In this document: positions 37,265-46,365 of the stretch, in pieces | How the letters are laid out: every line of letters begins with the position of its first letter | Position numbering within the stretch: position 1 is the first letter of the stretch | From: Thaumasiovibrio subtropicus | GTDB lineage: Bacteria; Pseudomonadota; Gammaproteobacteria; Enterobacterales; Vibrionaceae | Direction of reading: 5' to 3' | Assembly (NCBI RefSeq): GCF_019703835.1 | Contig: NZ_AP023054.1 | Location: 2,727,580-2,791,579 of the forward strand | DNA length: 64,000 nt | Position numbers and translations under genes: made by a program | The notes under the pieces: model-generated | Database searches by the model: none | Told to the model about the DNA's origin: nothing | What the model saw: the letters and a program-made list of their open reading frames with translations, nothing else

Positions 37265-38278
37265 TTACACGGTGAAGTTAGGATCTACATGCTCTTTGAT
37301 AAGCGTTCGTAAGCTATCAATGGTTTCCCACTCAGTATTAGTACCAGAGTTATACTTAAAGCCAAACGGAACTTTTTCAGCCTTGTGGTGTTCCATGTAC
37401 TCTTCTTCGCTATAGGTAAACGACACTGAAGGCAAAATCGCGTAGTAGCGGCCAAGATCAATAGTGTTCAATGAGTCCGTGTCTGTGATCATTTCCTCGT
37501 GCAATTTCTCTCCAGGACGAATACCAACTACTTTTGTTTCAACTCCAGGCGCCACGGCCTCTGCAATATCTAGGATCTTATAAGACGGGATTTTAGGAAT
37601 GAAGATTTCTCCACCCAAGTGATTTTCCAGTGCATACATCACCATGTTCACACCATCTTGAAGAGAAATATTGAAGCGTGTCATCTCTTCATGAGTAACT
37701 GGTAACACCCCTTCTTCTTTCTTTTTCATAAAGAAGGGGATAACAGACCCACGCGACCCCATCACATTACCGTAACGTACAACACTGAATCGAATATCTT
37801 TTGAGCCTTTGATGTTGTTTGCTGCAGTAAACAACTTATCGGAAGCAAGTTTCGTCGCGCCATATAGATTAATTGGTGCACACGCCTTATCGGTAGAAAG
37901 AGCTACTACATTCTTAACACCGCACTGAAGAGCAGCCTGAATGACATTTTCTGCACCATCAACGTTAGTGCGGATGCATTCCGTTGGATTATACTCAGCC
38001 GTATCGACTTGTTTAATTGCAGCTGCATGAATAATTACATCAACACCTTCACACGCTTGAATCATACGGTTTTGATCGCGTACATCTCCGATAAAGAAGC
38101 GCAATTGCGGATATTTTCCAGTTGGATACTGTTGCTTTATCTCAAACTGTTTTAGTTCATCACGAGAGTAAATAATAATTTTTTTTACATCCTGGTAGCG
38201 CTCTAAAATAGTTTTAATAAATTGTTTACCAAAAGAGCCTGTACCACCAGTAATAAGAACTGTTTTATTATTTAGCAT
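37265..38278 (-). CDS. pseB: UDP-GlcNAc 4,6-dehydratase (5-inverting)
   Basis: First committed step to pseudaminic acid: UDP-GlcNAc to UDP-2-acetamido-2,6-dideoxy-L-arabino-4-hexulose. Short soluble FlaA1/PseB class, 337 residues. TVLITGGTGSFGKQF, IIHAAAIKQVDTAEYNPTEC, ALSTDKACAPINLYGATKLA with Y-x3-K, and RYGNVMGSRGSVIPFF. In contrast to the long WbpM-like enzyme at 2307, it keeps the catalytic tyrosine. Likely first gene after wzc in the capsule operon. Confidence 0.95.
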   Translation of the reverse strand: MLNNKTVLITGGTGSFGKQFIKTILERYQDVKKIIIYSRDELKQFEIKQQYPTGKYPQLRFFIGDVRDQNRMIQACEGVDVIIHAAAIKQVDTAEYNPTECIRTNVDGAENVIQAALQCGVKNVVALSTDKACAPINLYGATKLASDKLFTAANNIKGSKDIRFSVVRYGNVMGSRGSVIPFFMKKKEEGVLPVTHEEMTRFNISLQDGVNMVMYALENHLGGEIFIPKIPSYKILDIAEAVAPGVETKVVGIRPGEKLHEEMITDTDSLNTIDLGRYYAILPSVSFTYSEEEYMEHHKAEKVPFGFKYNSGTNTEWETIDSLRTLIKEHVDPNFTV

Positions 38279-38358
38279 TATTTCCTCACAATTTTCAGTA
38301 ATGCTGTTATATAGAAAGTTAGGACTAATACCGTGCTCTTATTCAATAGCACAATGTT

Positions 38359-38523
38359 TTAAGCCAATTTTTTCTGGCAAAAGAAAGAGTCTAGTCTAAT
38401 ACCCAGACCTTCTAACAAATACATAGGTTGCTTTAACTCACTCTCGAAGTCTGCAAAACTACATTTTTCGCCCATGATTTGTAAATCTTGAGGTAGCTCT
38501 CTATCAAAATGAGACGCTACCAC
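38359..38523 (-). CDS. Short orphan frame between pseB and wzc (possible gene remnant)
   Basis: A 54-codon frame (GTG start) in the 300-base gap downstream of wzc, ending QKKLA. The amino acid composition looks protein-like: VASHFDRELPQDLQIMGEK, and later MYLLEGLGIRLDSFF. The frame is open a few codons further upstream but has no good RBS. I do not recognise it. It could be the remaining C-terminus of a deleted gene at the join between the export genes and the sugar genes. Low confidence that it is expressed. Confidence 0.3.
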   Translation of the reverse strand: MVASHFDRELPQDLQIMGEKCSFADFESELKQPMYLLEGLGIRLDSFFCQKKLA

Positions 38524-38577
38524 TCGATCTAATAGATATTAAATAGAGCCACTAAGGCTGGCAATAAATTTCGTCAA

Positions 38578-40749
38578 TTAAGCCTTGCTAGAGCTGTAAC
38601 TGTAATTATAGTATCCATAGTTACCACCATAGTAGCTACTTGCTTTACGCACCACAGCGTTTAGGATAAACCCCTTCACTTCGATGCCGTTCTGCTCAAA
38701 ACGCTGCTTAGTGATCTCGACTTCCTTGACTGCATTTTGATTGAAACGACCAACCAAAAGTGTAGTACCTGCATGTGCCCCTACAATAGCAGGGTCAGTT
38801 ACAGCTAAAATAGGTGGGGTGTCGACAAGTACCATATCGTATTGAGCCGATGCCCAGTCCATCAAGGTTTTAAAACGTGGGTGCATTAACAGCTCTGACG
38901 GATTGGGTGGAACATCACCACGTGCAATAAAATCCATATTTTCAACACCCACATCCTGCACACACTCTTCAGCCTTCAATTTACCAACCAAAATATCGGA
39001 AAGGCCTGGTCCTCGATTTGCGGACATTTGCTTTTCCATTCGACCTTTGCGCATATCGGCATCAATCACCAGAATTCTTTGACCTCCTTTGGCAATCACC
39101 GCTCCCATGTTGGCTGAAACAAATGATTTACCAATACCTGGACTCGGACCAGAAATCATGATGATATTGTTTTTAGCTTCCATCATTGCAAAGTGTAGGC
39201 TAGTACGTAGACTTCGAAGTGATTCAATAGACAAGTCCGATGAATTCGATGCTGCCAACAAAGTATCTTCAATAGTAGTTCGCTTTTTGGCTTTTGCCTT
39301 CTTGTCCATTTCGATTTGCCAATCAGACATTGGCACACTAGCGTAAACAGGAAGGCCTATTGCTTCTATTTGATCAGGGCTTTCAATACCTCGGTGAAAT
39401 GCTGCTTTAAGAAGCGCAATCGCAACACCCAATATACCCCCAAACATGGTTGAGAGAATCACAATAAGGGGTTTTTTAGGTTTCACTGCATAGGTATAAG
39501 CTTCTGCTTCGTCCAGAATGCGTACATTACCCACAGTACTTGCTTTAACTATATTCAGCTCCTGTACTTTGTTTAGTAATTGTACATAAATCTGTTGGTT
39601 TACTTCTACATCACGGGTTAAGCGTAATACTTCACGTTGTGTCTTTGGCAAAGTTGATATCTGATCTTCAAAACGGCGTTTTTCTTGGAGTAATGTTGCG
39701 CGTTTGTCTAACAGAGATTTATAGGCTGGGTGTTCTTTAGTAAACTTCTGAGATATTTCACTTTCTTTGAATGTAAGTTGATTCAACTGTGCTTCCAATT
39801 TCACCATTACATCAAGTACCGCTTTGGCTTCTAAGCCCAAGTCAACAGAATCATTCTCAATACGGTATGCATTAAGTACATCTTCAGAGTTCGCGAGTTG
39901 GCTACGAATATCAGGTAGATGCCCACTTAAAAAGTCTAGGCTCTTTTCTGCTTCCGCAGAGTTTCTCGCAACATTTTGCAAAAAATAATTTCGACTAATA
40001 TCATTGAGAATTTCAACTATACTGTTTTTGTCTTCACCTTCTAATGTCAACTGCAAAATACCTGTTTGCTTGCCGCGTTCAGAGACAGATAGCGAGCGCT
40101 GTAAATTCGTAATAACATCAAATCGGCGCTTTTTAGCAAGTGCGAATTGATTGGTCGTACCTAAAGTCAAGTCTGTAACCAGTAGAGAAAAACCACCTTT
40201 AGAAACTAGCTCTCCCACTGTCCCCTGAAGAACTTGCTTCTGCTCTGAATCAAGAAGCAAGTAGCTCTTTTCGCTTTCTGCTACGAGGGTAAAGCCTTGG
40301 CTTACAGAGGCGTGGGGAACTTCAAAACGTGAAACACGAATTTGACTAGCATCCCCTGTCAAACGAGCCCACCCCTCCCCTAAAAAAGGTAAGTACCGAG
40401 GTTCAGCAGAAATGGTTAAGTTGAGATTATCAACCGTCTCACCTAGTACCATGCGCGACTTTAATATCTCTATTTCAGTAGAAGAAGATGACTCCTGAGC
40501 AAACAAATCTCCCATTTCGCCCAAAGCTGCTGCAATACCACCTGAGCTCTTTTGCTCCACTTGAATAATCGCGTCAGCTTTATAAATAGGAGTAGCCATT
40601 AGTGCATAAACAATACCCAATACAGCAAAGATGAATGTGCAAGCAACAATTTTCCATTTACTATCTAGCAAGATACCAAACAACTTTCCCAAGTCGATCT
40701 CATCACTCTCTTGGCCTGCAGCTGGGGGCATATTAAGGTTAGTTGTCAT
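38578..40749 (-). CDS. wzc: Polysaccharide co-polymerase and BY-kinase Wzc
   Basis: Inner-membrane autokinase controlling capsule polymerisation and export. 723 residues. Wzz-type N-terminus with a membrane helix near 33-53 and a large periplasmic coiled-coil domain, second membrane helix near 440 (PLIVILSTMFGGILGVAIAL), then a cytoplasmic kinase domain: Walker A SGPSPGIGKSFVSANMG, Walker A' ILVIDADMRKG, Walker B MVLVDTPPIL. The C-terminus is a tyrosine cluster (SSYYGGNYGYYNYSYSS), the autophosphorylation site. It directly follows wza (102 bases). No wzb phosphatase gene lies between or near them. Confidence 0.96.
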   Translation of the reverse strand: MTTNLNMPPAAGQESDEIDLGKLFGILLDSKWKIVACTFIFAVLGIVYALMATPIYKADAIIQVEQKSSGGIAAALGEMGDLFAQESSSSTEIEILKSRMVLGETVDNLNLTISAEPRYLPFLGEGWARLTGDASQIRVSRFEVPHASVSQGFTLVAESEKSYLLLDSEQKQVLQGTVGELVSKGGFSLLVTDLTLGTTNQFALAKKRRFDVITNLQRSLSVSERGKQTGILQLTLEGEDKNSIVEILNDISRNYFLQNVARNSAEAEKSLDFLSGHLPDIRSQLANSEDVLNAYRIENDSVDLGLEAKAVLDVMVKLEAQLNQLTFKESEISQKFTKEHPAYKSLLDKRATLLQEKRRFEDQISTLPKTQREVLRLTRDVEVNQQIYVQLLNKVQELNIVKASTVGNVRILDEAEAYTYAVKPKKPLIVILSTMFGGILGVAIALLKAAFHRGIESPDQIEAIGLPVYASVPMSDWQIEMDKKAKAKKRTTIEDTLLAASNSSDLSIESLRSLRTSLHFAMMEAKNNIIMISGPSPGIGKSFVSANMGAVIAKGGQRILVIDADMRKGRMEKQMSANRGPGLSDILVGKLKAEECVQDVGVENMDFIARGDVPPNPSELLMHPRFKTLMDWASAQYDMVLVDTPPILAVTDPAIVGAHAGTTLLVGRFNQNAVKEVEITKQRFEQNGIEVKGFILNAVVRKASSYYGGNYGYYNYSYSSSKA

Positions 40750-40851
40750 AATTTAATTGATTTCCAAATAACACAAACTTTCAATTACTTACTCAAACAA
40801 CGAGCAGCAAAACTGAACCAACAACAAAAGCTGAATTAAATAAAGGGCCAC

Positions 40852-41979
40852 TTAAGGCCAATTACGCACGCGCAAAGCGCCTTCAGTTAGCTCATTAAAG
40901 CCTGAAATTGTTGGTAATAGCTGTCGAATTACACGATTCCAACGCTCAATAGGAGCAGCTGTGACATAGACAATGTCGTATGGCTGCATGTTAAACTCCG
41001 TTCCCAATACCATTGAGCTTGGATCGGTAATGTCTAGCTGGTAAATACTAGCAATTTGCTGCTCGCCATTTTCATTGCCGCGAATAACAAACACACCAGT
41101 AGCATCAGCAGCCAATTGTTTTATACCACCCACACCACTGAGTGCTTCAGTTAAACTCATTCCTGCTCTATCGATTTTAAGTGTTTGAGGGTCATTGACT
41201 TCGCCCATCACAAACACCTTCTGCGAATCATTTCGTGGGATATGGATAATATCACCATGTCGCAGCAAACGGTTTTGAGAAAGGTCACCACGCTGCATTA
41301 AAGCGTAAAGTGAGATAACTTCTTCCACGCCATTGCGCGTGAAACTAATATTGCGCCAGTCTGCATCGGCTGCGAGACCACCCGCTTTGTTAACAGCATC
41401 TAGCAAGGTTAAGGGAATATCCGTGACGGGCTGAACGCCCGGGGAAGCAACTTCACCAGTAATATAAACCTTCTGAGAGCGGAACGCAGCAAGCTTCACA
41501 TCAACTTGCGGGCTTTCAACATAGGTTCTTAAACGACGAGTGATCTCTTTGCGAATTTGCAACACAGTTTTACCCGCTACATGTACGTTACCAATATACG
41601 GGTAGAAAATAGTACCATCTGCGTTTACCCAGTTGCCTGAATCAGCAGCGCTTCGATACGAGCCCGCGGGAATTGTTAATTCTGGGTGATCCCAAACAGT
41701 AATATTTAGAATATCTGAAGGGCCGACGATATACTCAAACTGCGCAACTTCCACGTCTAATGCAGGATTTGTTCGCGCATAGGGTTCGACCACACGGATA
41801 TCGTTAAGAAGTGATGGCGTAAGAGGGTAAACTGAAACGAGTGAAGAGATATCTTGTTCTACAACGTCACTCGATACAACTTGCTTATCCGTGAGAGAGA
41901 GGTGCTGCCCCGGCATCGTACAGCCAGCCAACACCAGACTAGAAACCGCAATTGCAATGAGTTTTTTTTGAAATGCCAT
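40852..41979 (-). CDS. wza: Outer-membrane polysaccharide export lipoprotein Wza
   Basis: Forms the octameric outer-membrane channel for capsule export. I chose ATG 41979 (MAFQKKLIAIAVSSLVLAGC), which gives a classical lipoprotein signal with lipobox LAGC; 375 residues, as in other Wza. The PES domain begins EYIVGPSDILNITVWDHPEL, followed by SLBB repeats (VYITGEVASPGVQPV and VFVMGEVNDPQTLKI) and a C-terminal amphipathic helix near ERWNRVIRQLLPTISGF. The frame stays open a further 49 codons upstream with a hydrophobic stretch but no good start. First gene of cluster A after the JUMPstart. Confidence 0.94.
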   Translation of the reverse strand: MAFQKKLIAIAVSSLVLAGCTMPGQHLSLTDKQVVSSDVVEQDISSLVSVYPLTPSLLNDIRVVEPYARTNPALDVEVAQFEYIVGPSDILNITVWDHPELTIPAGSYRSAADSGNWVNADGTIFYPYIGNVHVAGKTVLQIRKEITRRLRTYVESPQVDVKLAAFRSQKVYITGEVASPGVQPVTDIPLTLLDAVNKAGGLAADADWRNISFTRNGVEEVISLYALMQRGDLSQNRLLRHGDIIHIPRNDSQKVFVMGEVNDPQTLKIDRAGMSLTEALSGVGGIKQLAADATGVFVIRGNENGEQQIASIYQLDITDPSSMVLGTEFNMQPYDIVYVTAAPIERWNRVIRQLLPTISGFNELTEGALRVRNWP

Positions 41980-42686
41980 TTGGTTCAACTTTCTGAATAG
42001 GTGAAAACGAGGAGAAAGACCTAGCGGTGGACGCAGAGGGGTAGGCAGTCTTTCTTCGTTCAACTTCAGGGCAGCCAGAAATGTTAAAGCTACCGCGCTT
42101 ACTGAACCAAAAGCAACAAAATACAATCTTGATGTTCATGACTACATTCCGTTGCATGCGCTATTTTAGCAATAAATAGCACAAACCTAACCTTCCCATT
42201 ATCATTCAGGTACGCTACCGCCCTTAGGTTGCAGCTCCCAAACGCTATCCATGCTTAAATTATCTCTTTTCCTAGTAAGATAACGGCCATTTATACTTAT
42301 TTCGCAACTTTTTCTTGTAGCGACTTTTAACCGCCAGCTTACTGACTTAATCAGTAAAAATAACTCCGTAATATTACAGTAATATTAGAGAGACGCAATG
42401 ATTACCATGTTGCGAGCGATGATTATGTTCAATTTTGATACACTATCGAGACCGTTCAAGTTTCGCGGCTCGCCGATCGCTACAACACACATTCATACAC
42501 AGTCGTTATGAATCTTGATTTTAAACTACTTTCCTAAGCTCCAGTTATGAGCCACAAGTTAATACACGACCCAATACCGCTTAGGAATAGTAGCAAATTC
42601 AAAATCTTAACCATTTTCCCTATAGAAACTATAGAAGAGAAAAACGGATTGAGTGTAAAGTTTAATCTATGGTTTCATAGAAATAA
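41980..42686. other. Promoter-leader region of cluster A
   Basis: About 700 bases between wza and yfcL. It holds the JUMPstart/ops element at 42211-42250 and must contain the cluster A promoter further right; no clear -35/-10 could be fixed. The short open frame at 42547-42735 has no RBS and overlaps the yfcL 3' end. Confidence 0.6.
42211..42250 (-). promoter_or_regulatory. JUMPstart with ops element (RfaH recruitment), cluster A
   Basis: Minus strand reads TTTGGGAGCTGCAACCTAAG then GGCGGTAGCGTA, a close match to JUMPstart with a perfect ops core. It is about 230 bases upstream of the wza start and points into it. RfaH recruited here would allow read-through of the roughly 21-kb operon ending at ugd. 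Confidence 0.92.
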
Positions 42687-42953
42687 CTACCCAGTCGCCG
42701 TCAATGACTGCCACAAGCCGAGTACTATCTCATAGTCCGAGGGGCTTAGTTCAGACTTCGCATGGCGCAAACTATCGGACACCATGTTGATCAGCGCCTT
42801 CACATCGTCAGTGCCTTCTTCCATACATTGGGCAGCGGACAGAGAAACGTGACCAATGAGATAGCCCCCTGCAAACAACTGATCATCAGATGCTGAAGCC
42901 ACTTGCTGATCAATCTTTGCCAGTACCGACTCTTCAAATGCTTGTATCGACAT
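42687..42953 (-). CDS. yfcL: YfcL family protein
   Basis: 88-residue small cytoplasmic protein of unknown function, conserved next to prmB/aroC/smrB in gammaproteobacteria. Sequence features: acidic helical N-terminus FEESVLAKIDQQVASASDDQ, then AGGYLIGHVSLS and a C-terminal LSPSDYEIVLGLWQSL. ATG at 42953, 5 bases after prmB, so it is cotranscribed with it. The identification rests on size, motif pattern and neighbours. Confidence 0.8.
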   Translation of the reverse strand: MSIQAFEESVLAKIDQQVASASDDQLFAGGYLIGHVSLSAAQCMEEGTDDVKALINMVSDSLRHAKSELSPSDYEIVLGLWQSLTATG

Positions 42954-42958
42954 CTGGC

Positions 42959-43891
42959 TTAATCCTTATAAAGCTTGAAAGTATCTTGGCAATTCACCAA
43001 CTGTTCTTTGGTTAACACAAACACACCATGCCCACCATTTTCAAAATCGATCCATGTGAACGGTATCTGCGGGTATTGAGTTTCTATGTGCACCATCGAG
43101 TTACCCACCTCACAAACTAGCACCCCGTTGTCATTCAAATAATCAGGTGCATTGGCTAAGATACGTCTGACCAGCTTTAATCCATCACTGCCAGCAGCTA
43201 ACCCAAGCTCAGGCTCGTGTTCAAACTCTTCGGGTAAGCTGTTCATGTCTTCTTCATCGACATAAGGCGGATTAGTTACAATCAAGTCATACTTATCTTT
43301 TGGTACATCCCTCAGCAGATCTGAACGTAATGGGATCACTTGCTGCTCTAGTCCATGGTCTTGAATATTTTGTTCAGCGACAGCAAGTGCATCGACGGAA
43401 ATATCAACCACATCCACTTCTGCACTAGGAAAAGCATGAGCACAAGCAATACCAATACAGCCACTCCCCGTGCATAAATCCATAATCCGGGTAGGCGCTT
43501 CGGTCAACCATGGCTGAAATTCCGCTTCAATCAGTTGAGCAATCGGTGAACGCGGCACAAGCACACGTTCATCAACAAAAAACTCCAACCCACAGAACCA
43601 GGCTTTATTTGTGAGGTATGCGGTAGGTAGACGCTCATTGATGCGGCGAACCACACGCTCTACCACACGCAATTTCTCGCTACTTGTTAAACGTGACTCT
43701 CGAACATGCGCCGGAATATCAATAGGAAGATAAAGTGTTGGCAACACAAGTTGCACTGCTTCATCCCAAGCATTGTCAGTACCATGGCCGTAGAAGAGAC
43801 CTGCAGCATTAAATCGACTAACAGTCCAACGCAACATGTCCTGCAAGGTATGAAGCTCTTTTACTGCCTCATCAACAAAAATCTTATCCAA
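42959..43891 (-). CDS. prmB: 50S ribosomal protein L3 glutamine methyltransferase
   Basis: SAM-dependent N5-glutamine methyltransferase of ribosomal protein L3. I chose the TTG at 43891 ([19 protein letters not shown]), preceded by TCGGAGGCTGAT, a strong RBS, and matching homologues; 310 residues. SAM motif [25 protein letters not shown], and the catalytic NPPY in [14 protein letters not shown]. Divergent from smrB with a 50-base gap. Confidence 0.95.
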   Translation of the reverse strand: MDKIFVDEAVKELHTLQDMLRWTVSRFNAAGLFYGHGTDNAWDEAVQLVLPTLYLPIDIPAHVRESRLTSSEKLRVVERVVRRINERLPTAYLTNKAWFCGLEFFVDERVLVPRSPIAQLIEAEFQPWLTEAPTRIMDLCTGSGCIGIACAHAFPSAEVDVVDISVDALAVAEQNIQDHGLEQQVIPLRSDLLRDVPKDKYDLIVTNPPYVDEEDMNSLPEEFEHEPELGLAAGSDGLKLVRRILANAPDYLNDNGVLVCEVGNSMVHIETQYPQIPFTWIDFENGGHGVFVLTKEQLVNCQDTFKLYKD

Positions 43892-43941
43892 ATCAGCCTC
43901 CGAAAAGGGGTACAATATCGCCAGCAAGACAGGAAATAACC

Positions 43942-44484
43942 ATGACTCGATTCAACTCGGACGCGGATGACGAAAACGCCATTTTCCGCGACGCAATGAA
44001 AGGCGTAAAAAAGATAGCGAATGATACCATAACTCATGACAAGCGTAAGCCATCTGACACTTCTCGCTCAAGGAAACGGCAATCACTGTCGATAAGAGAA
44101 AGAGAGAACCACGAGTTTTACTTTTCGGATGAGTTCGAACCTTTACTCAATGAGCAGGGACCAATGAACTACGCAAGGCATGACGTCTCAAAATATGAAG
44201 TAAAAAAGCTTCGACGCGGTGTCTATGTTCCTGATATGTTTCTCGATATGCATGGCATGACGCAACAAGAAGCGAAACGTGAACTTGCAGCCATGTTAAG
44301 CGCGTGCGTTAAAGAGAGTGTCTCATGTTGCTGTGTCATGCATGGGCTTGGGAAGCACATTTTGAAGCAGAAAGCGCCACTTTGGTTAGCACAACACCCC
44401 GCTGTTATGGCGTTTCATCAAGCGCCACTTGAATTCGGTGGTGATGGCGCCCTCCTCGTTTTAATCGAAATTCAAGATAAGTAG
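43942..44484 (+). CDS. smrB: Ribosome-collision endonuclease SmrB
   Basis: 180 residues with a C-terminal Smr domain: [19 protein letters not shown] (the D-x-H motif), [20 protein letters not shown] (H-G-x-G motif) and a closing DGALLVLIE. SmrB cleaves mRNA between stalled, collided ribosomes. The N-terminal basic segment ([14 protein letters not shown]) is typical. Start ATG 43942 with AGGAAATAACC upstream. The spacing to the lipoprotein gene downstream is 9 bases. Confidence 0.93.
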   Translation: MTRFNSDADDENAIFRDAMKGVKKIANDTITHDKRKPSDTSRSRKRQSLSIRERENHEFYFSDEFEPLLNEQGPMNYARHDVSKYEVKKLRRGVYVPDMFLDMHGMTQQEAKRELAAMLSACVKESVSCCCVMHGLGKHILKQKAPLWLAQHPAVMAFHQAPLEFGGDGALLVLIEIQDK

Positions 44485-44493
44485 GTAACAAGG

Positions 44494-44874
44494 ATGAGAG
44501 CAACGCTTTTAGTAATATTAACAACCCTTTTGTTAACGGGCTGCCTTAGTTTAGGCGGTGGAGCTACATCTAACCGTTTTACCAATTTAGAAGCTAATGG
44601 CGCGATTCGTTGGTCCGACGGTAGCGAAGACGAGATGATCATCTCCCCTTCGGGCAGTACACTCACCTTTCCCGGACGAGCAAGTTTGCTTTCCCCAAAT
44701 GGCGTTTCTATTTATAACCGAATCGATAGCGCCCGTAATGGCGATTGTGAGCATTATTACGTTGAAGATGAATTACGACGCCGACTTACCATTTGCTCCA
44801 ACACTGAAGTGACAATGATGAACGAAGGTAAAGTCGAAAAAGTGGGCCGCCTGCGTATGTACGGAGACTACTAG
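44494..44874 (+). CDS. Small lipoprotein of unknown function
   Basis: 126 residues. A lipoprotein signal with lipobox in ATLLVILTTLLLTGC, then a Gly-rich linker and a beta-rich body (LEANGAIRWSDGSEDEM, GSTLTFPGRASLLSPNG). The mature part has two cysteines (DCEHYY, TICSNT) that could form a disulphide. It follows smrB by 9 bases, probably cotranscribed. No family is recognised. Confidence 0.82.
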   Translation: MRATLLVILTTLLLTGCLSLGGGATSNRFTNLEANGAIRWSDGSEDEMIISPSGSTLTFPGRASLLSPNGVSIYNRIDSARNGDCEHYYVEDELRRRLTICSNTEVTMMNEGKVEKVGRLRMYGDY

Positions 44875-44896
44875 ACAGATAACGCCAGAAACACAA

Positions 44897-44920
44897 AAGG
44901 GCCTTAGCAGGCCCTTTTTA
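44897..44920. terminator. Bidirectional terminator
   Basis: 5-bp GGGCC/GGCCC core extended by A/T pairs (AAAAGGGCC/GGCCCTTTTT) with T runs on both strands. It lies between the lipoprotein gene and the convergent small gene at 44937. Confidence 0.85.
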
Positions 44921-44936
44921 GTCAAACTCTCAAACG

Positions 44937-45068
44937 TTAAAAATACTCTAACTCTTTTTCTAGCGCCTTTTTTTCGAAGTACTCCTCGATGCGACGTCTC
45001 GCTTCCGCTTCACGCTGTTTTGCCGTTTTCGGCGCACTGTCTTCTTTTTCTATTCGTCCCTGAGCCAT
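44937..45068 (-). CDS. PA3496-type small charged protein, 43 aa
   Basis: 43 residues: a highly charged helix with AKQREAEARRRIEEYFEKKA and a final ELEYF. This fits the PA3496 family (putative envelope integrity, length about 45-70). ATG at 45068 is preceded by AAAAGGAATAACAA, an acceptable RBS. It lies 26 bases after aroC on the same strand and before a bidirectional terminator, so it is likely the last gene of the aroC transcript. No function is established. Confidence 0.72.
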   Translation of the reverse strand: MAQGRIEKEDSAPKTAKQREAEARRRIEEYFEKKALEKELEYF

Positions 45069-45094
45069 TTGTTATTCCTTTTCTAGTTATACAC

Positions 45095-46180
45095 TTAGAT
45101 TTTTGGTGTTTCTGTCTCAACACCGCTGTTCTGTCCTCGATGTCTCAATAAATGGTCCATCAAAGTAATTGCCATCATTGCTTCAGCAATAGGCACCGCT
45201 CGAATCCCAACACAAGGGTCATGACGCCCTCTCGTGATGACTTCAGCTGACTGACCCTGCAAATTAACCGTTTCACCCGGTACAGTGATACTCGACGTTG
45301 GCTTTAATGCCATATGTGCCACGATATCTTGTCCCGAGGAAATACCGCCCAGAATACCACCTGCATGGTTACTCTTAAAACCTTCTGGTGTCATTGCATC
45401 TCGGTGTTGACTGCCTTTTTGATTGACGACATCAAAACCATCACCGATTTCGACCCCTTTTACTGCATTAATAGACATCAAACTATGCGCAAGGTCTGCG
45501 TCTAATCGGTCGAATACCGGTTCACCCAAGCCCACAGGTACACCCGTTGCCACAACTGACACCTTCGCACCAATGGAATCCCCTTCTTTTTTAAGTGCTC
45601 GAATGAGCTCATCAAATGCCTCTAGCTTAGAGGCATCGGGGCAGAAAAAGGGGTTTTGCTCAATTTGCGCAAAGTCTACGGACTCGATTGAAACATCGCC
45701 CATCTGTGAAAGATAAGCATGAATCTCAATGCCATGAACTTGTTTGAGGTATTTTTTAGCTATCGCCCCTGCTGCCACGCGCATTGCCGTCTCTCTAGCA
45801 GAAGAACGACCACCGCCACGGTAGTCACGGATACCGTATTTCTGGTGATAAGTATAATCAGCATGACCAGGACGAAACAATTGTGATATCGCAGAGTAAT
45901 CTTTAGAACGCTGGTCCGTATTTTCAATCAACAAGCCAATCGATGTACCTGTTGTACGACCTTCAAAGACACCAGACAAAATTTTAACTGCATCAGGTTC
46001 GCGGCGCTGAGTGGTGTATTTGGAAGTACCAGGTCTGCGTCGGTCCAAATCAACTTGCAAGTCAATCTCACTGATTTCAAGGCCAGGAGGACAACCGTCA
46101 ACGATGCAACCTAATGCTAAGCCATGGCTTTCACCAAATGTCGTTACCCGAAAAAGATTCCCGATAGAGTTTCCTGCCAT
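45095..46180 (-). CDS. aroC: Chorismate synthase
   Basis: Final enzyme of the shikimate pathway, converting EPSP to chorismate with reduced FMN. 361 residues, canonical length. Signatures: [33 protein letters not shown], and [21 protein letters not shown]-terminal [17 protein letters not shown]. Start ATG 46180. Confidence 0.97.
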   Translation of the reverse strand: MAGNSIGNLFRVTTFGESHGLALGCIVDGCPPGLEISEIDLQVDLDRRRPGTSKYTTQRREPDAVKILSGVFEGRTTGTSIGLLIENTDQRSKDYSAISQLFRPGHADYTYHQKYGIRDYRGGGRSSARETAMRVAAGAIAKKYLKQVHGIEIHAYLSQMGDVSIESVDFAQIEQNPFFCPDASKLEAFDELIRALKKEGDSIGAKVSVVATGVPVGLGEPVFDRLDADLAHSLMSINAVKGVEIGDGFDVVNQKGSQHRDAMTPEGFKSNHAGGILGGISSGQDIVAHMALKPTSSITVPGETVNLQGQSAEVITRGRHDPCVGIRAVPIAEAMMAITLMDHLLRHRGQNSGVETETPKI

Positions 46181-46318
46181 GACTTCCCCTGTTGCACTTT
46201 GCTTGTCCGACTTCGATCACATATTGTGAATAATTATGAACATTCGATAATGCGTGATTTGGGTAGTAAACGCAAGACTTAAACCAATTCTAGTCAAGAA
46301 TAATGAGGCACCAAAATC

Positions 46319-46348
46319 AAAAAAAGGCTTCCCAATAGAAGCCTTTTT
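46319..46348 (-). terminator. Terminator of the YjbH-like gene
   Basis: Stem AAAAAGGCTTC/GAAGCCTTTTT with a 6-base loop and T run, 18 bases past the YjbH-like stop. Confidence 0.85.
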
Positions 46349-46365
46349 CGTCTTAAAATGCATAC

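Noticed and set aside
42547..42735. 62-codon frame in the leader of cluster A
   Set aside because: No RBS and runs into the 3' end of yfcL on the other strand.
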